The notes: generated from the sequence alone by a model not told the origin. Positions 9,297 through 17,563 are shown, counted from the stretch's first letter. The stretch is DNA of 64,000 bases from Asanoa sp. WMMD1127 (GCF_029626225.1 NZ_JARUBP010000001.1:2232001-2296000), one strand, 5' to 3'. A program made the numbers and translations.

Positions 9297-9406
9297 GCGA
9301 GCGACTCTCGCACACCGTGGACCATCTGGGCGTACGGTCTCGGCACGCCGACGCCGTTCGCGTTTCGCGCGGCGGATCGGGCGGATCGTCCATATACGGT
9401 GTTTCA

Positions 9407-10552
9407 GTGAAATTTCGGGGCAAGTTTGCCGGTCTCATCGCGTTCGTCGCCGCCACCGCGACGCTGCTGTCGCCGGGTTCGCCGGCCCTCGCGGCCGTTG
9501 TCAAGGTCACGCCCGACCCGCTGCCGACGTTCAACGGCACGGTGCTGGCGACGGCGTACGCCGGTGACACGCTCTATGTCGGTGGCGACTTCACCAGCGT
9601 GACGTCCGGCGGCCGCACCTACACGCGGAACCGGTTGGCCGCGGTCAACGCCCGCACCGGCGCGCTGCTCGGTTGGGCGCCGTCCGCCAACAGCACGGTC
9701 CGGGCGATCGCGGTGTCGGGCCGGTCCGTCTTCGTCGGCGGCGCCTTCACGGCGATCGGCACGGCCGGCCGCGACTCCCTGGCGCGCCTCGACGCCAGCA
9801 CGGGCGCGGTGCACAACTCGTTCAAGCAGTCGATGACCGGGATGCCGTACTCGCTCGCGGTGGCCAACGGGCGGCTCTACGCCGGCGGGTCGATGACCCA
9901 CCTCAACGGGCAGGCCATCCACCGGCTGGCCGCGTTCGACCCCGACAGCGGAGCGGTGGCCGGCTGGCGGCCGCGCGCCGACGACACGGTCGAGTCGGTC
10001 GTCGCGGTGGGCAGGCGGATCTACGTCGGCGGCCAGTTCGACGGGATCAACGGCGCCGGCGGCACCCGGCACCTGGCCGCGCTCACCACCGGCGGCGCGG
10101 TGGACACCGGCTTCACCTCGCGGGCCAGCGACGCGGTGCACGCGGTGGCGGTCGGCGCGTCCGGCGTCTACGCGGCGATGGGCGGGCCGGGCGGGCGGCT
10201 CGGCGCCTTCACCACCTCGGGCGCCGGTCGGTGGACGCTGACCATGGACGGCGACGCGCAGGCTGTCACGGTGCTGGACCGGGTGGTCTACATCGGCGGC
10301 CACTTCGACAACGTGTGCAAGTCGGCCCGGACCGGCGACCACGGCTCCTGCATCGACGGCAACACCCGCCGGATCAAGCTCGCGGCGGCCAACGAGGCCG
10401 GCGGCGCGCTGCTGCCCTGGGCCGCGGACGGCAACGGGTCGAGCGGCGTGCACACGATGGCGGCGAGCACCCGGCTCCACAAGATCGTCGCGGGCGGGGC
10501 GTTCACCACGATCCGCGGTGCGGCCCGGGCCCGGCTCGCACAGTTCGGCTGA
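9407..10552 (+). CDS. Secreted beta-propeller (delta-60/DUF5122-like repeat) protein
   Basis: 381 residues from GTG 9407. The frame is open 90 bp further upstream, but only this start places a Sec signal peptide at the N-terminus (VKFRGKFAG..., cleavage after SPALAA). The mature part repeats the pattern hYVGG.F....G....RLAA.D..TGA about six times, with GGDFTSV, GGAFTAIG, GGSMTHLNG, GGQFDGING, GGHFDNV and GGAFTTIRG. These are the blades of a propeller. Such exported proteins are common in actinobacteria and have no defined enzymatic role. Binding or scaffolding outside the cell is an inference. Confidence 0.75.
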   Translation: MKFRGKFAGLIAFVAATATLLSPGSPALAAVVKVTPDPLPTFNGTVLATAYAGDTLYVGGDFTSVTSGGRTYTRNRLAAVNARTGALLGWAPSANSTVRAIAVSGRSVFVGGAFTAIGTAGRDSLARLDASTGAVHNSFKQSMTGMPYSLAVANGRLYAGGSMTHLNGQAIHRLAAFDPDSGAVAGWRPRADDTVESVVAVGRRIYVGGQFDGINGAGGTRHLAALTTGGAVDTGFTSRASDAVHAVAVGASGVYAAMGGPGGRLGAFTTSGAGRWTLTMDGDAQAVTVLDRVVYIGGHFDNVCKSARTGDHGSCIDGNTRRIKLAAANEAGGALLPWAADGNGSSGVHTMAASTRLHKIVAGGAFTTIRGAARARLAQFG

Positions 10553-10606
10553 CCGCCGGCCGGCGCTGGGTACGCTGAACCACACGGATCGGAGAGGGGG
10601 TCACCG

Positions 10607-10963
10607 GTGACGCAACAGGCAGGCGCTCCGCGTACCCCACCGTCGGGTCTGTTCCCTTCGGCGCGGACCCGACCGACCTATCGCGAGCCGCATCCGGTGC
10701 GCGGCGCCGCCGTCGCGGCCGGCGCCGGGGCGGGGGCGGTCTGGCTGCTGGCGTTCGGCGTGGTCGACTCGACCGTTCGTGGCTACGCCTACTGGACGCT
10801 GCTGGCCGGGGGCATCGCCTGGCTGGTGGCGCTCCTGCTGGCGAAGGTCGGTGACCGGGGTGTGGCGGTCGGGATCGCGGCCGCCACCGCCATCGGTTGG
10901 AGCATCGCCGCCGTCGTCGTGGGGGTCACCTGGGTGACCCGCGGCGACTGGCCGCTGTGGTGA
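10607..10963 (+). CDS. Small conserved membrane protein
   Basis: 118 residues from GTG 10607 behind a GGAGAGGGGG ribosome site. The N-terminal 33 residues are polar and Pro-rich (cytosolic). Three or four hydrophobic helices follow: AAVAAGAGAGAVWLLAFGVV, WTLLAGGIAWLVALLLA and VAVGIAAATAIGWSIAAVVV. No family recognised and no catalytic motif. It is probably its own transcription unit or loosely linked to the following small genes. Confidence 0.6.
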   Translation: MTQQAGAPRTPPSGLFPSARTRPTYREPHPVRGAAVAAGAGAGAVWLLAFGVVDSTVRGYAYWTLLAGGIAWLVALLLAKVGDRGVAVGIAAATAIGWSIAAVVVGVTWVTRGDWPLW

Positions 10964-11078
10964 CCCGGCGTGGTCGCGCGACCACCTCTGGTTGACCGAA
11001 AACCGCACTGTGTACGGGATTCGCTGCGCAGCGCGACCGCCCTTGACTAACCGCTCGAGCATCGGAGACGCTGCCGCC

Positions 11079-11246
11079 ATGGCTTGGAAAGTGCAGCGGC
11101 TGGACCCTGAGCGCAGCCGCCGCCGGATGCAGCTGCTGGCCGAACTCGCTGGTGCGAAGTCGGTCCGCGAGCGCACCCAACCGCGACGGGTTCAGGGCGA
11201 CCGGCTGCGGGAACTGATCGCGACCCGCCGCCGGCTGGCCAGCTGA
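11079..11246 (+). CDS. Short basic hypothetical protein
   Basis: 55 residues from ATG 11079 (MAWKVQRLDPERSRRRMQ), with GGAGA about 12 nt upstream. The frame is open to 10992, but the upstream part has no good ribosome site. The product is about one quarter Arg/Lys, amphipathic and helical, ending ATRRRLAS. The third-position GC pattern is coding-like. No known family; nucleic-acid binding is only a guess from charge. Confidence 0.45.
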   Translation: MAWKVQRLDPERSRRRMQLLAELAGAKSVRERTQPRRVQGDRLRELIATRRRLAS

Positions 11247-11348
11247 CCCGTCCCTCCTTCGGGGCGTTGGGCGGGCCGGCATGGGCCCGACCGACTACCG
11301 TCACGTCGTAACGCGCTGTTCGTGCGGGGTCTTTGGGGGGCAATCGCC

Positions 11349-11858
11349 GTGTCGTACTTCGCCGCAGCCGCGGTGCGCGGCTCAACCGGCTGGTCCGCCG
11401 CCGAGGTCAACCTCCACGGCGTAGCGGATATCGAAGAGGTGGCCGACCGCCTCCGCGACGTCGACCTCGAGGCCGACATCTCGCTGTTGTTCGTCGAGTC
11501 CGACGACACCTACCTGGTCGTCATGCGCCTGGACGAGGGCGAGGACCTGCGGGTCTTCGGCTCCGACAGCGCATTCGCCGAGGAGTCCCGGCTGGGCGCC
11601 CTGCTCGTCGGCGACATCAAGGCGCCGGCCATCGAGATCGACGAGGTGGTCGAGCAGAGCGCCGACCCGGACAAGCCGGCCGCCGATCCCGACGCCGACC
11701 CGGTCGGTGACGCCGACCTGCTCGCCGACCTCGGGGTGCCGGCCCGCCGGCTGCTGGAGCTCTGCGCACACGAGGGTCTGCTCCCGGCGGACGTCACCGC
11801 CGAGGTGTGCCAGACCATCGGCTGCGGCGACGAGGTCGAGGAGCTGCGGGAGGCGTGA
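11349..11858 (+). CDS. tRNA adenosine deaminase-associated protein
   Basis: 169 residues from GTG 11349 (VSYFAAAAVRG) with GGGGGGC 8 nt upstream; the longer frame from 11322 lacks a site. It is acidic, with DLEADISLLFVESDDTYLVVMRLDEGEDLRVFGSD in the middle and a helical C-terminal region LLADLGVPARRLLELC. Proteins of this type are found next to tadA in actinobacteria and are named for that association; the biochemical role is unknown. Its TGA overlaps the tadA GTG (GTGA at 11855-11858), so the two are translationally coupled. Confidence 0.8.
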   Translation: MSYFAAAAVRGSTGWSAAEVNLHGVADIEEVADRLRDVDLEADISLLFVESDDTYLVVMRLDEGEDLRVFGSDSAFAEESRLGALLVGDIKAPAIEIDEVVEQSADPDKPAADPDADPVGDADLLADLGVPARRLLELCAHEGLLPADVTAEVCQTIGCGDEVEELREA

Positions 11859-12325
11859 CGGCGCCACGGCGCGACCGCCACGAGGAATGGATGCGGCGGG
11901 CGCTGGCGGTCGCGGCCGACGCGGCGGCCACCGACGCCGCCGATGTCCCGGTCGGCGCGGTGCTGCTCGATGCGGCCGGCAACGAGATCGCGGTGGGGCA
12001 CAACGAGCGGGAGCTGACCGGCGACCCGACGGCGCACGCCGAGATCGTCGCGATGCGGCGGGCGGCGGCGGCCCTGGGCACCTGGCGGCTGGAGGGTTGC
12101 ACGCTGGTCGTCACGCTGGAGCCGTGCACCATGTGCGCGGGCGCGCTGGTGCTGGCCCGGGTGTCCACTGTGGTGTTCGGCGCCTGGGAACCGAAGACGG
12201 GCGCGGTCGGCTCGCTCTGGGACGTGGTCCGGGACCGGCGGTTGACACACCGGCCCGAGGTCTACGGCGGGGTGCTCGCGACCGAGGCGGCCGACCTGTT
12301 ACGACGCTTCTTCCGCGCCCACTAG
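11855..12325 (+). CDS. tadA: tRNA(Arg) adenosine-34 deaminase
   Basis: 156 residues from GTG 11855, chosen because it overlaps the preceding stop. This is a cytidine-deaminase-fold enzyme that converts wobble adenosine-34 of tRNA-Arg(ACG) to inosine. The zinc site is HAE at residues 61-63 with the catalytic Glu63, and PCTMC at 90-94 with Cys91 and Cys94. GAWEPKTGAVGS matches the tRNA-binding loop region. The length is usual for TadA. The last 27 bp overlap the thioesterase gene on the other strand. Confidence 0.93.
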   Translation: MTAPRRDRHEEWMRRALAVAADAAATDAADVPVGAVLLDAAGNEIAVGHNERELTGDPTAHAEIVAMRRAAAALGTWRLEGCTLVVTLEPCTMCAGALVLARVSTVVFGAWEPKTGAVGSLWDVVRDRRLTHRPEVYGGVLATEAADLLRRFFRAH

Positions 12326-12763
12326 CGCGGCCGGCTTGAGCAGGCTCGCGGCGACCTCGCGGGCCGCTTCCGTCCAGGCGGTCGGGCGCATGGTGCCGGG
12401 GTCGAGGCGCACGATCGTGCGGTGGCCCTCGGCGTGCGTGGTCGCGCCGTCGGCTGACGTGATCGTGAATCCGTAGACGCCGCTGCTGCGGCCGAACGAG
12501 TCGAGCCAGAAGTGGATCGCGACGTCGCCCGTGCCGCGGATCGGCGCCCGGTAGTTGATGGTGAACTCGACGACCGCGTGGAACGAGTCGGGCAGCGTCG
12601 GGCGGCCGTCGGCGAAGGAGAAGCCGCGCTGTTCCCAGTAGGCCGTCAGCGCGCGCTCCAGCAGCAGGGCGTAGCGGGCGTTGTGCACGATGCCCATCGC
12701 GTCGAGGTCGTCGTAGTGGATGCGGATCCGCTCGGTGTGGCCGTACGCAAGAACGGTTGTCAT
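12299..12763 (-). CDS. Acyl-CoA thioesterase (4HBT hotdog fold)
   Basis: 154 residues. The N-terminal motif HYDDLDAMGIVHNARYALLLE (residues 16-36) is the 4HBT/YbgC signature, with the catalytic Asp in the DAMG segment. A central beta sheet follows (HAVVEFTINYRAPIRG). It should hydrolyse acyl-CoA or a related thioester in the cytosol; chain length cannot be predicted. It follows the TetR gene by 3 bp on the same strand and is very probably controlled by it. Confidence 0.83.
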   Translation of the reverse strand: MTTVLAYGHTERIRIHYDDLDAMGIVHNARYALLLERALTAYWEQRGFSFADGRPTLPDSFHAVVEFTINYRAPIRGTGDVAIHFWLDSFGRSSGVYGFTITSADGATTHAEGHRTIVRLDPGTMRPTAWTEAAREVAASLLKPAALVGAEEAS

Positions 12764-12766
12764 CTC

Positions 12767-13399
12767 TCAGGCCTCCGGCAGCAGGTCAGGATCGGTGGCA
12801 AGGGTGCGCAGGCGGTCGCGGGCGGCGCGGCGCGCGTAGTGGTAGGTGGGCTCGGGCGACTTGATGCGGGACAGCAGCACCGCGCTCAACGCGAAGGACT
12901 CGAGCTCGTAGGCCAGCTGGTGCGGGTTGGTCTCGTCGACGAGCTCGCCGGCCGCCACGGCCTCGCGCGCCAGACCCTCGACGAAGTCGGTCCAGATCGC
13001 GAAGTGCTCGGTCAGCCGGTCGCGAACGGTGCCGGGGCGGACGCTGAACTCGAACTGGACCTTGGCGAAGAAGCAGCCGCCGGGCAGATGACGGTCCTCG
13101 TAGAAGCGGATGCGGTGGTCGTGCAGCGACCAGAGCCGGCGGATGCCGCGCGGCGCCTTGAGGGCGGGGCGCACGACGTGCTCGACGAACTGCTCGCGAG
13201 CCTGCTCGACGGTGGCGAGCTGGAGGTCTTCCTTGGACCGCCAGTGCGCGAACAGGCCGGACTTGCTGACGCCCAGGTCGGTCGCGAGCTGGCCGAGGGA
13301 CAGCCCGTCGAGGCCGTCCTCGGTGGCCCGGGCGACCGCGCGATCCAGCACGGCCGCCCGGGTGCGGTCGCCGCGAGCGATTCGGCCGTCGATCGTCAC
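12767..13399 (-). CDS. TetR-family transcriptional regulator
   Basis: 210 residues from GTG 13399. Residues 10-56 form the TetR HTH (RTRAAVLDRAVARATEDG, then LSLGQLATDLGVSKSGLFAHW). The C-terminal ligand domain begins near 80 and contains GGCFFAKVQFEF, seen in TetR_C regulators with fatty-acyl-like ligands. It is the first gene of a two-gene unit with the thioesterase. A palindromic operator candidate lies just upstream of the start, so autorepression is likely. The ligand is unknown; an acyl-CoA or fatty acid would fit the partner gene. Confidence 0.87.
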   Translation of the reverse strand: MTIDGRIARGDRTRAAVLDRAVARATEDGLDGLSLGQLATDLGVSKSGLFAHWRSKEDLQLATVEQAREQFVEHVVRPALKAPRGIRRLWSLHDHRIRFYEDRHLPGGCFFAKVQFEFSVRPGTVRDRLTEHFAIWTDFVEGLAREAVAAGELVDETNPHQLAYELESFALSAVLLSRIKSPEPTYHYARRAARDRLRTLATDPDLLPEA

Positions 13400-13417
13400 C
13401 CGGTCACCATACCGAGA

Positions 13418-13441
13418 AAACGACCGACCGGTCGTACGTTT
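13418..13441. promoter_or_regulatory. TetR operator candidate
   Basis: A 24-bp imperfect palindrome with 20 of 24 positions symmetric lies 19 bp upstream of the TetR start. It is centred on ACCGGT and has AAACG/CGTTT ends and CGACCGGTCG-type arms. It sits between the TetR-thioesterase unit and the end of deoD, so it should serve only the TetR unit. Confidence 0.6.
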
Positions 13442-13455
13442 ATCTGTGGTTCAGG

Positions 13456-14163
13456 TCACGCGATCGCGGTGTCCAGCGCGATCTCGACCATCTGGCCGAA
13501 GGTCTGCTCGCGCTCCTGCGACGTGGTCTTCTCGCCGCGCTTGATGTGGTCCGAGACGGTGAGCACGGTGAGCGCGCGGGCCCGGAACCGGGCGGCGATC
13601 GTGTAGAGCGCCGCCGACTCCATCTCCACGGCCAGCACGCCGTAGTCGGCGAGGGCGTCGTAGAGGTCGGGGCGGTCGGTGTAGAAGGCGTCGGCGGCCA
13701 GGATCGGGCCGACCCGCATCGGGATGCCGCGCCGCTCGGCCGTGTCGACGGCCGTGCGCAGCAGCCCGAAGTCGGCAACGGGGGCGTAGTCGATAAGGCC
13801 GTCGAACCGGGCGCGGTTCATGTTGGAGTCGGTCGAGGCGCCGCTGGCCGCGATCACGTCCCGGAGCTGGAGCTCGTCGGCCAGGGCGCCGCAGGAGCCG
13901 ACCCGGATCAGCGTCTTGACGCCGTAGTCGTTGATCAGCTCGTGGGCGTAGATCGACGCGGACGGCATGCCCATGCCCGACCCCTGCACCGAGACGTCGA
14001 CCCCTTGCCAGCGGCCGGTGAACCCGTACATCCCGCGCACCTCGCTGTAGCACTTGGCGTCGTCGAGGTAGGTCTCCGCGATCCACTTCGCCCGGAGCGG
14101 GTCGCCGGGCATGAGGACGCGTTCCGCGATGTCGCCGGGCTCCGCCCCGATGTGAATACTCAT
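13456..14163 (-). CDS. deoD: DeoD-type purine-nucleoside phosphorylase
   Basis: 235 residues from ATG 14163 ([20 protein letters not shown]). The frame stays open to 14283 but that part overlaps the tRNA-Ser gene and is not coding. Family motifs are [48 protein letters not shown] and the C-terminal [11 protein letters not shown] region. It phosphorolyses purine (deoxy)nucleosides to base and (deoxy)ribose-1-phosphate in nucleoside salvage, as a cytosolic hexamer in known members. The gene appears monocistronic. Confidence 0.93.
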   Translation of the reverse strand: MSIHIGAEPGDIAERVLMPGDPLRAKWIAETYLDDAKCYSEVRGMYGFTGRWQGVDVSVQGSGMGMPSASIYAHELINDYGVKTLIRVGSCGALADELQLRDVIAASGASTDSNMNRARFDGLIDYAPVADFGLLRTAVDTAERRGIPMRVGPILAADAFYTDRPDLYDALADYGVLAVEMESAALYTIAARFRARALTVLTVSDHIKRGEKTTSQEREQTFGQMVEIALDTAIA

Positions 14164-14253
14164 GCGGGCGATACTGCCAGGTCTGACCAGGGGTTCCGGC
14201 CCGGGGCGGTGCCCCCGCGACCGGTGGTACGAGGGTCGGGTAACCTTCTCGGC

Positions 14254-14340
14254 GGTGGTGTGTCCGAGTGGCCTAAGGAGCACGCCTCGAAAGCGTGTGA
14301 GGGTTTACGCCCTCCGCGGGTTCAAATCCCGCCGCCACCG
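14254..14340 (+). tRNA. tRNA-Ser (anticodon CGA)
   Basis: 87 nt. The acceptor stem GGTGGTG pairs with CGCCACC with one G-U, and the discriminator is G. The anticodon stem CACGC/GCGTG carries the loop CTCGAAA, giving anticodon CGA (reads UCG). The long variable arm typical of tRNA-Ser is present (TGAGGG...CCCTCC), as is a T arm GCGGG-TTCAAAT-CCCGC. CCA is not encoded. Confidence 0.95.
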
Positions 14341-14350
14341 CTCTTCCTAG

Positions 14351-14383
14351 AAACGCCTGGCAGAGAGCCAGGCGTTTTCTTTT
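14351..14383 (+). terminator. Intrinsic terminator after tRNA-Ser
   Basis: An 11-bp perfect stem, AAACGCCTGGC with its complement, a 5-nt loop (AGAGA) and the T-rich tail TCTTTT, starting 11 nt after the tRNA. It is the most canonical terminator in the window. Confidence 0.88.
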
Positions 14384-14429
14384 GCCCCCGTTGTGGTCTC
14401 CGTCGCACGATGATGCGCGGCTAGACAAC

Positions 14430-14446
14430 AGTGTGTGGCACACACT
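14430..14446. promoter_or_regulatory. PadR operator candidate
   Basis: The 17-bp palindrome AGTGTGTGGCACACACT is perfect apart from its central base. It lies 13-29 bp before the PadR ATG, with another GTGTGATGC half-site-like run adjacent. PadR repressors are known to bind such TG-rich palindromes, so this is probably the autoregulatory operator. Confidence 0.7.
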
Positions 14447-14458
14447 ATCGTGTGATGC

Positions 14459-14800
14459 ATGCCCAGCGATGAGATCCTGCGGACCCACCTCCAGGAGTTG
14501 CGGCGGGGGACGGTCGTCGTGGCGAGCCTGGTCGCGCTGCGCCGGCCCGACTACGGCTACGCGTTGCTGCAACGGCTCACCGGTCACGGCTTCCCGGTGG
14601 ACGCCAACACGCTTTATCCCCTGCTCCGGCGGCTCGAGGAGCAGGGGCTGCTGACCAGCGAGTGGAACACCGAGGAGAGCCGACCGCGCAAGTTCTACCG
14701 GACCAGCGAGGCAGGCGAGGAGATCCTCCATCGCCTGCTCGACGACCTGGCCGCTGTGCAGACCTCCATGACCGGCCTGATCGAAGGAGTGGACCGATGA
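14459..14800 (+). CDS. PadR-family transcriptional regulator
   Basis: 113 residues, a winged helix: GYALLQRLTGHGFPVDANTLYPLLRRLEEQGLL (residues 34-66) is the recognition helix region and RKFYRTSEAGEEIL the wing. The short C-terminal helix places it in the small PadR subfamily. Its stop overlaps the ATG of the next membrane protein (ATGA), the classic arrangement in which PadR controls its own unit with a membrane partner. The inducing signal is unknown. Confidence 0.9.
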   Translation: MPSDEILRTHLQELRRGTVVVASLVALRRPDYGYALLQRLTGHGFPVDANTLYPLLRRLEEQGLLTSEWNTEESRPRKFYRTSEAGEEILHRLLDDLAAVQTSMTGLIEGVDR

Positions 14801-15741
14801 GTTCCCTGACCGACCGCTACCTGGCCGCGACCCTCGGCGCGGTGCCGGCCGCGCGGCGCGCGGAGATCGACACCGAGCTGCGCGGCTCGATCGAAGACAT
14901 GATCGAGGGGCGCGTGGCCGCGGGCGGGGACGCCGCCGTCGCCGAGCGCGAGGTGCTGACCGAGCTCGGCGACCCCGCCGCGCTGGCGGCCCGCTACGCC
15001 GACCGCCGGCTGCAGCTCATCGGGCCGGCCTACTACCTGATCTGGGAACGGCTGCTGAAGCTGTTGCTCTCCTTCGTGCCGGCGTTGGTCGGCGTGGTGG
15101 TCGGCCTCGCGACAGCCGCCGACGGCGACAACGCCGGCGCCGCGCTGGGTCAGGGCATCTCCGCCGCCATCCAGGTCGTCGTGCACATCGGGTTCTGGCT
15201 GACGCTCGTCTTCGCGGTGCTCGAGCGCACCAACGCGCGCCTGGACCTGCCGAAGTGGACGGTCGACCAGCTGCCGGAGAAGCGGCCGGAGCGGCAGATC
15301 GGGCTCGCCGACTTCATCGCGTCCGTAACGATGCTGGCGCTGTTCATCGCGTACCTGTTGCTGCAGCAGTTCCGGTCCTTCGTCGACGACGGCGACGGCG
15401 GCAACCTGCCGATCCTCGATCCGGCGCTGTGGAGCTTCTGGCTTCCGTTCCTGATCGCGGTGCTGGTCGCCACCATCGGTGTCGAGGTCGGCAAATACCG
15501 GGCCGGCCGGTGGACCTGGCCGCTGGTCGGCGTCAACGCGGCGCTGGACCTGCTGTTCGCCGCGCCGGTGGTCGGGCTGCTGCTGACCGACCGGCTGCTC
15601 AACCCGGACCTGGTCGCCCGGTTCGCGTGGCTCGGTCGCGGCGACAACCTCGACACCGTCGCGACGATCGCCGTCGTCGGCACGGTGCTGATCGTGCTCT
15701 GGGACATCGTCGACAGCGTCGTCAAGGCGCGCCGCGACTGA
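14797..15741 (+). CDS. Membrane protein with N-terminal HAAS/DUF1700-like domain
   Basis: 314 residues from ATG 14797, overlapping the PadR stop by 4 bp. Residues 1-75 form a helical cytosolic domain (LAATLGAVPAARRAEIDTELRGSI, later LTELGDPAALAARYADR), the HAAS/permease-prefix pattern of proteins encoded with PadR regulators. About six membrane helices follow (LLKLLLSFVPALVGVVVGLA, IGFWLTLVFAVL and others). It has no ATPase partner. It is probably a sensor or regulator of envelope stress; the function is not established. Confidence 0.8.
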   Translation: MSSLTDRYLAATLGAVPAARRAEIDTELRGSIEDMIEGRVAAGGDAAVAEREVLTELGDPAALAARYADRRLQLIGPAYYLIWERLLKLLLSFVPALVGVVVGLATAADGDNAGAALGQGISAAIQVVVHIGFWLTLVFAVLERTNARLDLPKWTVDQLPEKRPERQIGLADFIASVTMLALFIAYLLLQQFRSFVDDGDGGNLPILDPALWSFWLPFLIAVLVATIGVEVGKYRAGRWTWPLVGVNAALDLLFAAPVVGLLLTDRLLNPDLVARFAWLGRGDNLDTVATIAVVGTVLIVLWDIVDSVVKARRD

Positions 15742-15748
15742 TCAATGC

Positions 15749-15776
15749 GCGCCGGGTCCGGCAACGGGCCCGGCGC
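15749..15776. terminator. GC-rich hairpin between convergent genes
   Basis: An 11-bp stem, GCGCCGGGTCC with GGGCCCGGCGC (one G-U), around the loop GGCAAC. It lies between the convergent HAAS membrane protein and VOC genes. There is no T-tract; it probably terminates both directions. Confidence 0.5.
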
Positions 15777-15786
15777 CGTCGCGCGG

Positions 15787-16233
15787 TCAGGACAGCGGCG
15801 CGGACAGCTCGATCATGTTGCCCCAGGGATCGCCGATCAGCGCGAGCCGGCTGTTGATCTCCTTGAGGTCGAACGGGCGGCCGAAGATGGTGACGCCGCG
15901 ACGGTCGAGTTCGGCGAGGGCGTCGTCGATGTCGTCGACGCGGAGGCAGAAGTGGTGGTAGCCCGGTCGTTCCAGGCTGTCGATCACGTTGGTGTAATAG
16001 GTGCCCGGATCGGGATTGCCGCCACCGAAGATTTCCACGTGAAAGCTGTCGTCAGCTGGCGGCGCGAGATAGGCGAGTTGCAGGCCGGCCCACGGCCATT
16101 CGGCCACGACACGGAAGTCGAGCTTCTCCGTGTACCAGCGCTTGCCCTCGGCGTAGTCGGGAACCCGCACCGCGACGTGATGGCCGCGGGCGGAGGCGAA
16201 TGGGCTGGACGGATTCTGCTCGGGCGCTGCCAT
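15787..16233 (-). CDS. VOC (glyoxalase/dioxygenase-fold) protein
   Basis: 148 residues with two beta-alpha-beta-beta-beta units: HHVAVRVPDYAEGKRWYTEKL (18-38) and YHHFCLRVDDIDDALAELDRRG, ending DPWGNMIELSAP. His19 and Glu near 141 are probable metal ligands. These proteins bind metals and act on small molecules, or sequester drugs; the substrate is not predictable. It follows the secreted protein gene (16244-16786) by 10 bp on the same strand and may be co-transcribed. Confidence 0.82.
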   Translation of the reverse strand: MAAPEQNPSSPFASARGHHVAVRVPDYAEGKRWYTEKLDFRVVAEWPWAGLQLAYLAPPADDSFHVEIFGGGNPDPGTYYTNVIDSLERPGYHHFCLRVDDIDDALAELDRRGVTIFGRPFDLKEINSRLALIGDPWGNMIELSAPLS

Positions 16234-16243
16234 GGCTCTCCCC

Positions 16244-16786
16244 TCAACAGTTGCCGACGCCGTAGGTGAACAGCCGCTGGACGTCGGCGGTGTAGCCCAC
16301 CACGGTCTTCCGCACGGTCTGGCCGTCGTGCATGAAGAGATAGGCCCGGTCGCCGTTGGTGACCAGCAGCCCGTCGAACTGGTAGCTGCCCGCGGGCGCG
16401 GTCATCGTGGTCGCCTCGGGATAGGCCGCCCGCGTGTCGGCGACCGACGTGCCGACGCCGACACCCTCGGGCGTGGTGAGCGGCGGGTTGGCCCAGAGCA
16501 TGACCAGCTGCCCGTCGGCGAAGACGGGATGGGCCGCGCTGACGCCGGTGAGGACCGGGCCGCAGGCGTTGACAGGTCTGGTCATCGCGCCGCCCTGCCT
16601 GAGCTCGGTGTCGGTCTGGCCGAGCCGCGCGTCGCGTACGCCGTCGAAGTCGACCATGTCGGATCGGGTCGCGCTCGACGTCGTGCTGGCGTAGGCCGGC
16701 GAACCACCTTGTTGCGTCGCATATCCGGCGAGCAGTGCGAAGAGGGCGAGCGCAACGACGACCAGGGGGATGAACCGTGGCTTCAT
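16244..16786 (-). CDS. Secreted or signal-anchored hypothetical protein
   Basis: 180 residues from ATG 16786 (MKPRFIPLVVVALALFALLAG), chosen because it starts the hydrophobic signal or anchor segment; an in-frame start at 16834 adds a non-signal extension. The exterior part has no Cys-based lipobox. It contains a beta-rich domain with DFDGVRDARLGQTDTELRQGG, which resembles the small actinobacterial secreted domains whose N-terminus reads 'DGxGxxRLGMT', and ends TYGVGNC. Function unknown. It is first in a probable two-gene unit with the VOC gene. Confidence 0.6.
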   Translation of the reverse strand: MKPRFIPLVVVALALFALLAGYATQQGGSPAYASTTSSATRSDMVDFDGVRDARLGQTDTELRQGGAMTRPVNACGPVLTGVSAAHPVFADGQLVMLWANPPLTTPEGVGVGTSVADTRAAYPEATTMTAPAGSYQFDGLLVTNGDRAYLFMHDGQTVRKTVVGYTADVQRLFTYGVGNC

Positions 16787-16882
16787 GTGACCTCCCAAGC
16801 ACACAACGTAGCCGTTATCCACAGGTTTATCCACAGCGTGTGGATAGAACGTGTGTACGAGCGACGCCGCGCTGAGCTGGGG

Positions 16883-17563
16883 TTATGCGCGCTGGTCAGT
16901 CAGCCGGGGCGCTTGGAAGTCGCGGTTGTCGACAACCAGCTGGGCCCGCTCCCGTGGCTGCACGTCCGTGAGATACCGGCGCTCGCCGGGGATGTACTTA
17001 GTGCGGTACCGCCGCTCCGCCTCCGCGGCCCCGGCCATCCACGCTTGGTCGCGGTCGATGCCCCGGCGCAGCACCTCGTCGAACGGGATGTCGACGAAAA
17101 TCCGCAGATCCCAATGCGGGTCGAGCTCGGGCCGCTGCAGGAAGCAGCCGTCGGCGACCAGGACGGCGTCGTCCCTCGCGGTGCGCGGAGGCTCGTCGAG
17201 CGCGGTGAGCGCGGCGAAGTCCATCAGCGCCGGGCGATAACGCCGGCTGCCGCCCGGCCCGAGCGGCGCCAGCAGCTCATCGCGGATGCCTTCGTTGTCC
17301 CAGGAGTCGAGGTAGTAGCTCTCCGGGGAGTCCTTGGCGAACCGCGTCCGGCGCACGACCGCGCGCTTGAAGTGGTCGATGCTGACCCTGATCACCTCGC
17401 GCGTGGTGCGGGCCCGCAGCGCCTCGCCGAGCTCGTCGGCCAGCGTCGACTTGCCCGCCGCCGAGCAGCCGTCGACCGCCACCCGCACGGGATGGGGCCG
17501 CTCGACCTCCAGCACCGCGTCCGCCAACGCCGCCAACACGTCCGCCCGCCGACCCACGGCCAC
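16883..17563 (-). CDS. Uridine kinase-like P-loop phosphotransferase
   Basis: 226 residues. Walker A GCSAAGKST lies near residues 32-40, then VSIDHFKRAVVRR and YYLDSWDNEGIRDELLAPLG, as in uridine kinase/phosphoribulokinase-family NTPases. VLVADGCFLQRPEL carries the Walker B-like strand. The C-terminus IPGERRYLTDVQPRERAQLVVDN is typical of actinobacterial uridine kinase-family proteins. The nucleoside substrate is inferred, not shown. GTG 17563 is the start; the third codon is also GTG. It lies immediately downstream of tRNA-Ser(GGA) on the same strand. Confidence 0.78.
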   Translation of the reverse strand: MAVGRRADVLAALADAVLEVERPHPVRVAVDGCSAAGKSTLADELGEALRARTTREVIRVSIDHFKRAVVRRTRFAKDSPESYYLDSWDNEGIRDELLAPLGPGGSRRYRPALMDFAALTALDEPPRTARDDAVLVADGCFLQRPELDPHWDLRIFVDIPFDEVLRRGIDRDQAWMAGAAEAERRYRTKYIPGERRYLTDVQPRERAQLVVDNRDFQAPRLTDQRA

